A stretch of DNA of 64,000 nucleotides from Colletes latitarsis. Its lineage: Eukaryota; Arthropoda; Insecta; Hymenoptera; Colletidae. The DNA lies in the NCBI RefSeq assembly GCF_051014445.1, contig NC_135141.1:1302001-1366000 (forward strand), read 5' to 3'. The number at the start of each line of letters is the position of its first letter. Position 1 is the first letter of the stretch. The translations under genes and the position numbers were made by a program. This document shows positions 41,597 through 52,745 of this stretch, piece by piece. Under the pieces are notes generated by a model that did not search any database, had not been told where the DNA came from, and saw only the letters and a program-made list of their open reading frames with translations.

Positions 41597-44500
41597 TTTA
41601 ATTGACTGTTACCGTGTGGTGCCATATTACTATCTGATTCAAATCCGAAAAAACCCAGGATCTGGCCAACAAGTATGCAAAGAAGGCGAAATCATGAGCC
41701 AGATGCGGGCTTAAACCAGACCTAACCGGTTTTATCCTCTAAAATATTGATCGAAACCAGGATTTATTGACTGTTACTGTGTGGTACCACATTACTACGT
41801 GATTCAAATCCGAAAAAACCCTGGATCTGGCCAAGAAGTATGCAAAGAAGGCGAAATCATGAGCCAGATGCGGGCATAACCAAGACCTAACCCAGACCTA
41901 ACCGGTGTCATCCTTTAAAATATTGATCGAAACCAAGCTTAGTGGACTGTTTCAGTGTGGTACCACATTACTACGTAACTCAAACACGAAAAAACCCAGG
42001 ATCTGGCCAACAAGTATGCGAAGAAGGCAAAATCATGAGCCAGATGCGGGCATAACACAGACCTAACCCAGACCTAAGCGGTTTTATCCTCTAAAATATT
42101 CCTCGAAACCAGCTTTAATTGACTGTTTCAATGTGGTACAACATTACTACGTGATTCAAACCCGAAAAATTCAGGATGTAGCCAACAAGTATGCGAAGAA
42201 GGCAAAATCATGAGCCGGATGCGGTCATAACCCAGACCTAACCGGTTTTGTCCTCTAAAATATTGATCGAATTCAGGTTTAATTGACTGTTACCGTGTGG
42301 TGCCATATTACTATCTGATTCAAACCCGAAAAATCCCAGGATCTGGCCAACAAGTATGCAAAGAAGGCGAAATCATGAGCCAGATGCGGGCTTAAACCAG
42401 ACCTAACCGGTTTTATCCTCTAAAATATTGATCGAAACCAGGATTTATTGACTGTTACTGTGTGGTACCACATTACTACGTGATTCAAATCCGAAAAAAC
42501 CCAGGATCTGGCCAACAAGTATGCAAAGAACGCGAAATCATGAGCCAGATGCAGGCATAACCCAGACCTAACCCAGACCTAACCGGTGTCATCCTTTAAA
42601 ATATTGATCGAAACCAAGCTTAGTGGACTGTTTCAGTGTGGTACCACATTACTACGTAACTCAAACACGAAAAAACCCAGGATCTGGCCAACAAGTATGC
42701 GAAGAAGGCAAAATCATGAGCCAGATGCGGGCATAAGCCAGACCTAACCCAGACCTAACCGGTGTTATCCTCCAAAATATTGACCGAAACCAAATTTAAT
42801 GGACTGTTTCTGTGTGGTACCGCATTACTACGTGATTCAAACCCGAAAAAACCCAAGATCTGGCCAACAAATATACTAAGAAGTCAAAATCATGAGCGAG
42901 ATGCGGGCATAACCCAGACCTACCCCAAACCTAACCGGTGTTATCCTCTAAAATATTGATCGAAACTAGGTTTAATTGACTGTTTCACTGTGGTACCACA
43001 TCACTACGTGATTGAAACTGGAAAAAACCCAGGATCTGGCCAACAAGAATGCGAAGCAGGCAAAATCATGAGCCAGATTCGGGCATGACTCAGACCTAAC
43101 CCAGACCTAACCGGTGTTATCCTTCAAAATATTGATCGAAACCAGGTTTAGTTGACTGTTTCGTTGTCGTACCGCATTACTACGCCATTCAAACAGGGTA
43201 AAACCCATGTTCTGGCCAACAAGGATGCGGAAAAGGTAAAATCATGTGCCAGATGCGGGCATAACGCAGACCTAACCCAGACCTAACCGGTGTTATCCTC
43301 TAAAATGTGGATCGAAACCAGCTTTAATTGACTGTTTCAGTGTGGTACCACATTACTACGTGACTCAAATTCGAAAAAACCCAGGTTCTGGCCAACAAGT
43401 ATGCGAAGAAGGCAAAATCATGAGCCAGATGTGGGCATAAGCCGGACCTAACCGGTTTTATCCTCTAAAATATTGATCGAAACCAGGTTTAGTTGACTGT
43501 TTCGTTGTCGTACCGCATTACTACGCCATTCAAACAGGGTAAAACCCAGGTTCTGGCCAACAAGAATGCGGAAAAGGTAAAATCATGAGCCAGATGCAGG
43601 CATAACCCAGACCTAAACCAGACCTAACCGGTGCCATCCTCTAAAATATTCATAGAAACCAGCTTTAATTGACTGTTTCAATGTGGTACAACATTACTAC
43701 GTGATTCAAACCCGATGAAACCCAGGATCTGGCCAACAAGTATGCGAGGAAGGCAAAATCATGAGCCAGATGCGGGCATAACCCGGACCTAACCCAGACC
43801 TAACCGGTGTGATCCTCTAAAATATTGATCGAAACCAGGTTTAATTGTCTGTAACAGTGTGGTACCACATTACTACGTGATTCAAACCCGAAAAAACCCA
43901 GGATCTGACCAACAAGTATGCGAAGAAGGCAAAATCATGAGCCAGATGCGTGCATAACCCAGACCTAACCCAAACCTAACCGGTGTCATCCTTTATAATA
44001 TTGATCGAAACCAAGTTTAATGGACTGTTTCAGTGTGGTACCACATTACAACGTGACTCAAACCCGAAAAAACCCAGGATCTGGCCAACAAGTATGCGAA
44101 GAAGGCAAAATCATAAGCCAGATGCGGGCATAACCCAGACCTAACCCAGACATTACCGGTTTTATCCTCTAAAATATCGGTCGAAACCAGGGTTTATTGA
44201 CTGTTACTGTGAGGTACCACATTACTACGTGATTCAAATCCGACAAAACCCAGGATCTGGCCAACAAGTATGCAAAGAAGGCAAAATCATGAGCCAGATG
44301 CGGGCATAACCCAGACCTAACCCAGACATTACCGGTTTTATCCTCTAAAATATTGGTCGAAACCAGGTTTTATTGACTGTTACTGTGTGGTATCACATTA
44401 CTACGTGATTCAAATCCGACAAAACCCAGGATCTGGCCAACAAGTATGCAAAGAAGGCAAAATCATGAGCCAGATGCGCGCATAACCCAGACCTAACCAA

Positions 44501-45000
44501 GACCTAACCGGTGTTATCCTCCAAAATATAGATCGAAAACAAATTTAATGGACTGTTTCTGTGTGGTACCACATTACTACGTGATTCAAACCCGAAAAAA
44601 CCCAGGATCTGGCCAACAAATATACTAAGAAGTCAAAATCATGAGCGAGATGCGGGCATAACCCAGACCTAACCCAAACCTAACCGATTTTATCCTCTAA
44701 AATATTGATCGAAACCAGGTTTTGTGGACTGTTTCAGTGTGGTACCACATTACTACGTAACACAAACACGAAAAAACCCAGGATATGGCCAACAAGTATG
44801 CGAAGAAGGCAAAATCATGAGCCAGATGCGGGCATAACGCAGTCCTAACCCAGACCTAACCGGTTTTATCCTCTAAAATGTGGATCCAAACCAGCTTTAA
44901 TTGACTGTTTCAGTGTGGTACCACATTACTACGTGACTCAAACCCGAAAAAAACCAGGTTCTGGCCAACAAGTATGCGAAGAAGGCAAAATCATGAGCCA

Positions 45001-45700
45001 GATGTGGGCATAACCCAGACCTAACCGGTTTTATCCTCTAAAATATTGATCGAAACCAGGTTTAATCGACTCTTTCAATGTGGGACAACATTACTACGTG
45101 ATTCAAACCCGAAAAAACCCAGGATGTAGCCAGCAAGTATGCGACGAAGGCAAAATCATGAGCCAGATGCGCGCATAACCCAGACCTAACCCAGACCTAA
45201 CCGGTGTCATCCTTTAAAATATTGATCGAAACCAAGTTTAATGGACTGTTTCAGTGTGGTACCACATTACTACATGACTCAAACACGAAAAAACCCAGGA
45301 TCTGGCCAACAAGTATGCGAAGAAGGCAAAATCATGAGCCAGATGCGGGCCTAACCCAGACCTAACCCAGACATTACCGGTTTTATCCTCTAAAATATTG
45401 GTCGAAACCAGGTTTTATTGACTGTTACTGTGTGGTACCACATTACTACGTGATTCAAATCCGAAAAAAACCAGGTTCTGGCCAACAAGTATGCGAAGAA
45501 GGCAAAATCATGAGCCAGATGTGGGCATAACCCAGACCTAACCTGTTTTATCCTCTAAAATATTGATCGAAACCAGGTTTAATCGACTCTTTCAATGTGG
45601 GACAACATTACTACGTGATTCAAACCCGAAAAAACCCAGGATGTAGCCAGCAAGTATGCGACGAAGGCAAAATCATGAGCCAGATGCGCGCATAACCCAG
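45001..45700. repeat. 517-bp (3-monomer) tandem repeat
   Basis: The variant GACTCTTTCAATGTGGG occurs at about 45,069 and 45,586, 517 bp apart. That equals two 176-bp monomers plus one 165-bp monomer. Flanking sequence, including GATGTGGGCATAACCC upstream and AGCAAGTATGCGACGAAGG downstream, repeats with it. Confidence 0.75.
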
Positions 45701-48020
45701 ACCTAACCCAGACCTAACCGGTGTTATCCTCCAAAATATTGATCGAAAACAAATTTAATGGACTGTTCCTGTGTGGTACCGCATTACTACGTGATTCAAA
45801 CCCGAAAAAACCCAGGATCTGGCCAACAAATATACTAAGAAGTCAAAATCATGAGCGAGATGCGGGCATATCCCAGACCTAACCCAAACCTAACCGATTT
45901 TATCCTCTAAAATATTGATCGAAACCAGGTTTAGTGGACTGTTTCAGTGTGGTACCACATTACTACGTAACACAAACACGAAAAACCCCAGGATATGGCC
46001 AACAAGTATGCGAAGAAGGCGAAAGTATGAGCCAGCTGCGGGCATAACCCAGACCTAACCCAGACCTAACAGGTGTCATCCTTTAAAATATTGATCGAAA
46101 CCAAGTTAAAGGACTGTTTCAGTGTGGTACCACATTACTACGTGACTCAAACCCGAAAAAACCCAGGATCTGGCCAACAAGTTTGCGAAGAAGTCAAAAT
46201 CATGAGCGAGATCCGGGCATAACCCAGACCTACCCCAAACCTAACCGGTGTTATCCTCTAAAATATTGATCGAACCTAGGTTTAATTGACTGTTTCACTG
46301 TGGTACCACATCACTACGTGATTGAAACTGGAAAAAACCCAGGATCTGGCCAACAAGAATGCGAAGAAGGCAAAATCATGAGCCAGATTCGGGCATAACT
46401 CAGACCTAACCCAGACCTAACCGGTGTTATCCTTCAAAATATTGATCGAAACCAGGTTTAGTTGACTGTTTCGTTGTCGTACCGCATTACTACGCCATTC
46501 AAACAGGGTAAAACCCAGGTTCTGGCCAACAAGTATGCGATGAAGGCAGAATCATGAGCGAGATGCGGGCATAACCCAGACCTAACCCAGACCTAACCGG
46601 TGTTACCCTCCAAAATATTGATCGAAACCAAATTTAATGTATTGTTTCTGTGTGGTACCACATTACTACGTGATTCAAAACCGAAAAAACCCAGGATCAG
46701 GCCAACAAGTATGCGAAGAAGGCAGATTCATGAGCCAGATGCGCACATAACCCAGACCTAAACCAGACCTAACCGGTGCCATCCTCTAAAATATTGATAG
46801 AAACCAGCTTTAATTGACTGTTTCAATGTGGTTCAACATTACTACGTGATTCAAATTCGAGAAAACCCAGGATCTGGCCAGCAAGTGTGCGAAGAATGCA
46901 AAATCATGAGCCAGATGCGTGCATAACCCAGACCTAATCCAGACCTAACCGGTTTTATCCTGTAAAATATTGATCGAAACCAGCTTTAATTGACTGTTTC
47001 AATGTGGTTCAACATTACTACGTTATTCAAATTCGAGAAAACCCAGGATCTGGCCAACAAGTATGCAAAGAAGGCAAAATCATGAGCGAGATGCGGGCAT
47101 AACCCAGACCTAACCCAAACCTAACCGGTGATATCCTCTAAAATATTGATCGAAACTAGGTTTAATTGACTGTTTCACTGTGGTACCACATCACTACGTG
47201 ATTGAAACTGGAAAAAACCCAGGATCTGGCCAACAAGAATGCGAAGAAGGCAAAATCATGAGCCAGATGCGGGCATAAGCCAGACCTAACCCAGACCAAA
47301 CCGGTTCTATCCTGTAAAATATTGATCGAAACCAGCTTTAATTGACTGTTTCAATGTGGTATAACATTACTACGTGATTCAAACCCGATGAAACCCAGGA
47401 TCTGGCCAACAAGTATGCGAGGAAGGCAAAATCATGAGCCAGATGCGGGCATAACCCGGACCTAACCCAGACCTAACCGGTGTCATCCTTTAAAATATTG
47501 ATCGAAACCAAGTTTTATGGACCGTTTCAGTGTGGTACCACATTACTACGTGACTCAAACCCGAAAAAACCCACGATCTGGTCAACAAGTATGCGAAGAA
47601 GGCAAAATCATGAGCCAGATGCGGGCATAAGCCAGACCTAACCCAGACCTAACCGGTTTTATCCTCTAAAATATTGATCGAAACCAGGTTTTATTGACTG
47701 CTACTGTGTGGTACCACATTACTACGTGATTCAAATCCGAAAAAACCCAGGATCTGGCCAACAAGTATGCAATGAAGGCAGATTCATGAGCCAGATGCGC
47801 ACATAACCCAGACCTAAACCAGACCTAACCGGTGTCATCCTCTAAAATATTGATCGAAACCAAGTTTAATGGACTGTTTCAGTGTGGTACCACATTACCA
47901 CGTAACTCAAACACGAAAAACCCCAGGATCTGGCCAACAAGTATGCGAAGAAGGCAAAATCATGTGCCAGATGCGGGCATAACCCAGACCTAACCCAGAC
48001 CAAACCGGTTCTATCCTGTA

Positions 48021-50100
48021 AAATATTCATCGAAACCAGCTTTAATTGACTGTTTCAATGTGGTACAACATTACTACGTGATTCAAACCCGATGAAACCC
48101 AGGATCTGGCCAACAAGTATGCGAGGAAGGCAAAATCATGAGCCAGATGCGGGCATAACACGGACCTAACCCAGACCTAACCGGTGTGATCCTCTATAAT
48201 ATTGATCGAAACCAGGTTTAATTTTCTGTTACAGTGTTGTACCACATTACTACGCGATTCAAATCATAGAAAACGTAGGATCTGGCCAACAAGAATGCGG
48301 AAAAGGTAAAATCATGAGCCAGATGCGGGCATAACGCAGACCTAACCCAGACCTAACCGGTGTTATCCTCTAAAATGTGGATCGAAACCAGCTTTAATTG
48401 ACTGTTTCAGTGTGGTACCACATTACTACGTGACTCAAACCCGAAAAAGCCCAGGTTCTGGCCAACCAGTATGCGAAGAAGGTAAAATCATGAGCCAGCT
48501 GCGGGCGTAACCCAGACCTAACCCAGACTTAACCGGTGTCATCCTTTAAAATATTGATCGAAACCAAGTTTTATGGACTGTTTCAGTGTGGTACCACATA
48601 ACTACGTGACTCAAACCCGAAAAAACCCACGATCTGGTCAACAAGTATGCGAAGAAGGCAAAATCATGAGCCAGATGCGGGCATAAGCCAGACCTAACCC
48701 AGACCTAACCGGTTTTATCCTTTAAAATATTGATCGAAACCAAGTTTTATGGACCGTTTCAGTGTGGTACCACATTACTACGTGACTCAAACCCGAAAAA
48801 ACCCACGATCTGGTCAACAAGTATGCGAAGAAGGCAAAATCATGAGCCAGATGCGGGCATAAGCCAGACCTAACCCAGACCTAACCGGTTTTATCCTCTA
48901 AAATATTAATCGAAACCAAGTTTAATGGACTGTTTCAGTGTGGTACCACATTACTACATGACTCAAACCACAGAAAACCTAGGATCTGGCCAACAAGAAT
49001 GCGGAAAAGGTAAAATCATGAGCCAGATGCGGGCATAACGCAGACCTAACCCAGACCTAACCGGTTTTATCCTGTAAAATGTGGATCGAAACCAGCTTTA
49101 ATTGACTGTTTCACTGTGGAACCACATCACTACGTGATTGAAACTGGAAAAACCCCAGGATCTGGCCAACAAGAATGCGAAGAAGGCAAAATCATGAGCC
49201 AGATGCGGGCATAAGCCAGACCTAACCCAGACCTAACCGGTTTTATCCTCTAAAATATTCATCGAAACCAGCTTTAATTGACTGTTTCAATGTGGTACAA
49301 CATTACTACGTGATTCAAACCCGATGAAACCCAGGATCTGGCCAACAAGTATGCGAGGAAGGCAAAATCAAGAGCCAGATGCGGGCATAACACGGACCTA
49401 ACCCAGACCTAACCGGTGTGATCCTCTATAATATTGATCGAAACCAGGTTTAATTTTCTGTTACAGTGTTGTACCACATTACTACGTGATTCAAATCATA
49501 GAAAACCTAGGATCTGGCCAACAAGAATGCGGAAAGGGTAAAATCATGAGCCAGATGCGGGCATAACGCAGACCTAACCCAGACCTAACCGGTGTTATCC
49601 TCTAAAATGTGGATCGAAACCAGCTTTAATTGACTGTTTCAGTGTGGTACCACATTACTACGTGACTCAAACCCGAAAAAACCCAGGTTCTGGCCAACCA
49701 GTATGCGAAGAAGGCAAAATCATGAGCCAGCTGCGGGCCTAACCCAGACCTAACCCAGACCTAACCGGTGTCATCCTTTAAAATATTGATCGAAACCAAG
49801 TATTATGGACTGTTTCAGTGTGGTACCACATTACTACGTGACTCAAACCCGAAAAAACCCACGATCTGGTCAACAAGTATGCGAAGAAGGCAAAATCATG
49901 AGCCAGATGCGGGCATAAGCCAGACCTAACCCAGACCTAACCGGTTTTATCCTCTAAAATATTCATTGAAACCAGCTTTAATTGACTGTTTCAATGTGGT
50001 ACAACATTACTACGTGATTCAAACCCGATGAAACCCAGGATCTGGCCAACAAGTATGCGAGGAAGGCAAAATCATGAGCCAGATGCGGGCATAACCGTGT
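48021..50100. repeat. 1,232-bp (7-monomer) higher-order repeat, left of the element
   Basis: The variants ATTTTCTGTTACAGTGTTG (48,221 and 49,453) and AAATATTCATCG (48,021 and 49,253) recur exactly 1,232 bp apart, seven 176-bp monomers. A partial third copy starts near 49,957, 704 bp later, with the CCCGATGAAACCC monomer again. Ends are approximate. Confidence 0.8.
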
Positions 50101-52200
50101 CCTAACCCAGACCTAACCGGTTTTATCCTCTAAAGTATTGATCGAAACCAAGTTTAATGGACTGTTTCAGTGTGGTACCACATTACTACGTGATTCAAAT
50201 CCGAAAAAACCCAGGATCTGGCCAACAAGTATGCAAAGATGGCAAAATCATGAGCCAGCTGCGGGCATAACCCAGACCTAACCCAGACCTAACAGGTGTC
50301 ATCCTTTAAAATATTTATCGAAACCAAGTTTAATGGACTGTTTCAGTGTGGTACCACATTACTACGTGACTCAAACCCGAAAAAACCCAGGATCTGGCCA
50401 ACAAGTATGCGAAGAAGGCAAAATCATGAGCCAGATGCGGGCATAAGCCAGACCTAACCCAGACCTAACCGGTTTTATCCTCTAAAATATTCATCGAAAC
50501 CAAGTTTAATGGACTGTTTCAGTGTGGTACCACATTACTACGTGACTCAAACCACAGAAAACCTAGGATCTGGCCAACAAGAATGCGGAAAAGGTAAAAT
50601 CATGAGCCAGATGCGGGCATAACCCAGACCTAACACAGACCCAACCAGTGTCATCCTTTAAAATATTAATGGAAACCAAGTTTAATGGACTGTTTCAGTG
50701 TGGTACCACATTACTACATGACTCAAACACGAAAAAACCCAGGATCTGGCCAACAAGTATGCGAAGAAGGCAAAATCATGAGCCAGATGCGGGCATAACC
50801 CAGACCTGACCCAGACATTACCGGTTTTATCCTCTAAAATATTGGTCGAAACCAGGTTTTATTGACTGTTACTGTGTGGTACCACATTACTACGTGATTC
50901 AAATCCGAAAAAACCCAGGATCTGGCCAACAAGTATGCAATGAAGGCAGATTCATGAGCCAGATGCGCGCATAACCCAGACCTAAACCAGACCTAACCGG
51001 TGCCATCCTCTAAAATATTGATAGAAACCAGCTTTAATTGACTGTTTCAATGTGGTTCAACATTACTACGTGATTCAAATTCGAGAAAACCGAGGATCTG
51101 GCCAACAAGTATGCGAAGAAGGCAAAATCATGAGCGAGATGCGGGCATAACCGTGTCCTAACCCAGACCTAACCGGTTTTATCCTCTAAAATATTGATCG
51201 AAACCAAGTTTAATGGACTGTTTCAGTGTGGTACCACATTACTACGTGATTCAAACCCGAAAAAACCCAGGATCTGGCCAACAAGTGTGCGAAGAATGCA
51301 ATATCATGAGCCAGATGCGTGCATAACCCAGACCTAATCCAGACCTAACCGTTTTTATCCTGTAAAATATTGATCGAAACCAGCTTTAATTGACTGTTTC
51401 AGTGTGGTTCAACATTAGTACGTGATTCAAATTCGAGAAAACCCAGGATCTGGCCAACAAGTATACAAAGAAGGCAAAATCATGAGCGAGATGCGGGCAT
51501 AACCCAGACCTAACCCAAACCTAACCGGTGATATCCTCTAAAATATTGATCGAAACTAGGTTTAATTGACTGTTTCACTGTGGTACCACATCACTACGTG
51601 ATTGAAACTGGAAAAAACCCAGGATCTGGCCAACAAGAATGCGAAGAAGGCAAAATCATGAGCGAGATGCGGGCATAACCCAGACCTAACCCAAACCTAA
51701 CCGGTGATATCCTCTAAAATATTGATCGAAACTAGGTTTAATTGACTGTTTCACTGTGGTACCACATCACTACGTGATTCAAACCCGATGAAACCCAGGA
51801 TCTGGCCAACAAGTATGCGAGGAAGGCAAAATCATGAGCCAGATGCGGGCATAACCCTGTCCTAACCCAGACCTAACCGGTTTTATCCTCCAAAATATTG
51901 ATCGAAACCAAGTTTAATGGACTGTTTCAGTGTGGTACCACATTACTACGTGACTCAAACCACAGAAAACCTAGGATCTGGCCAACAAGAATGCGGAAAA
52001 GGTAAAATCATGAGCCAGATGCGGGCATAACGCAGACCTAACCCAGACCTAACCGGTTTTATCCTGTAAAATGTGGATCGAAACCAGCTTTAATTGACTG
52101 TTTCAGTGTGATACCACATTACTACGTGACTCAAACCCGAAAAAACCCTGGTTCTGGCCAACAAGTATGCGAAGAAGGCAAAATCATGAGCCAGATGCGG

Positions 52201-52214
52201 GCATAAGCCAGACC
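52201..52214. repeat. Target-site duplication, copy at the element's 3' end
   Basis: GCATAAGCCAGACC lies immediately before the poly(T) run. The same bases stand at 59,218-59,231. A fifteenth base, T, is shared but cannot be told apart from the poly(T). The sequence is ordinary satellite running into a telomere-like unit, so the first nick would be at CC^TAA or CCT^AA on the plus strand. Confidence 0.85.
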
Positions 52215-52236
52215 TTTTTTTTTTTTTTTTTTTTTT
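52215..52236 (-). other. Poly(A) tail of the retrotransposon (seen as T22)
   Basis: An uninterrupted run of 22 T on the plus strand, which is A22 at the 3' end of the minus-strand element. It joins the satellite directly. The first T may belong to the CCTAA of the target. The lack of interruptions is consistent with a recent insertion. Confidence 0.93.
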
Positions 52237-52344
52237 AACGTGGTGAAATCCTCATGGACACCCCGGCTCCCTGGGGGGGAGGCCGGGGTAGTGCCGGACT
52301 CTTACCGGCTAAAACACCACGGTGACCGCCTGCGCCCTTTTTCT

Positions 52345-52392
52345 GGGGAGAGTCACGGGAACCAAACTAGCGATACTACCGTGACTCTCCCC
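52345..52392 (-). other. 3' UTR inverted repeat, perfect 14-bp stem
   Basis: GGGGAGAGTCACGG at 52345-52358 pairs perfectly with CCGTGACTCTCCCC at 52379-52392 across a 20-nt loop. In the sense RNA this forms a stable hairpin near the 3' end. Confidence 0.85.
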
Positions 52393-52424
52393 GTTGGCGC
52401 AACGCCCTACTACGGGCCCTTCCC

Positions 52425-52450
52425 GGGGGAGGAATATTATCTCCTCCCCC
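52425..52450 (-). other. 3' UTR inverted repeat, 8-bp GC stem
   Basis: GGGGGAGG at 52425-52432 pairs with CCTCCCCC at 52443-52450, with a 10-nt AT-rich loop. It is weaker evidence of function than the two longer stems because GC-rich sequence makes short stems likely. Confidence 0.6.
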
Positions 52451-52644
52451 AATGGGGGCAAACATATTTGATTGCCCCCCGGCGACGCCGCGCGGTCACA
52501 CGCGACGACGCCTCCACTCGTGCCGTTACTACCAGCCGCGACCGGGCCCCCACCCGATCGCGACCACGGCTGCGGGGCCGGCTAACACTGCCGCCCCCGC
52601 TGGACGGAGCCCCTGCCACGGGCCCCCGGTCCGATGATGGGCTG

Positions 52645-52687
52645 GGTGCGAGGTGGAATGAGGGAATAAAGTCCCTCACCTCGCACC
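52645..52687 (-). other. 3' UTR stem-loop, 16 bp with a 5-nt bulge
   Basis: GGTGCGAGGT (52645-52654) pairs with ACCTCGCACC (52678-52687), and GAGGGA (52660-52665) with TCCCTC (52672-52677). A 5-nt bulge (52655-52659) lies on one side and a 6-nt loop (52666-52671) closes it. It begins about 60 nt past the ORF2 stop. A structured 3' UTR could be recognised by the element's reverse transcriptase. Confidence 0.85.
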
Positions 52688-52745
52688 ACAAACACCATCA
52701 CCGACCCCTTCTCGCTCCCCCTGCCATGGGGAGCGGTGGAGGGTC

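Larger units (their letters stand above)
1..52214. repeat. Tandem satellite array, left block (176/165-bp monomers)
   Basis: An uninterrupted head-to-tail array in one orientation. Using the landmark AATATTGATC, successive monomers near the left edge start at 121, 297, 462, 638 and 803, giving lengths of 176, 165, 176 and 165 bp. The 11-bp difference is one telomere-like unit. Length division suggests about 298 monomers here. Each monomer holds, in order, the AATATTGATCGAAACC block, the GTGTGGTACCACATTAC block, an AAACCCAGGATCTGG block, an AATCATGAGCCAGATGCGGG block and the telomere-like units. I found no gene in this stretch; the few short open frames are chance products of the repeat. Monomer length near 170-180 bp is typical of nucleosome-phased satellites. 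Whether it is subtelomeric or pericentromeric cannot be decided from the window. Confidence 0.97.
52237..52745 (-). other. 3' UTR of the retrotransposon
   Basis: About 509 bp between the ORF2 stop and the poly(A), with no credible conserved ORF. It is GC-rich and contains three strong inverted repeats, at 52645-52687, 52345-52392 and 52425-52450. In R1-clade elements the 3' UTR RNA is commonly the part the reverse transcriptase recognises; assigning that role here is inference. Confidence 0.8.

Noticed and set aside
1..52214. CRISPR-like regular repetition.
   Set aside because: The 165-176 bp units are contiguous with no unique spacers and show graded divergence, which is satellite DNA.
52201..52214. 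Insertion of a classical R1 element in 28S rDNA.
   Set aside because: The flanks on both sides are satellite; there is no rRNA sequence anywhere in the window.
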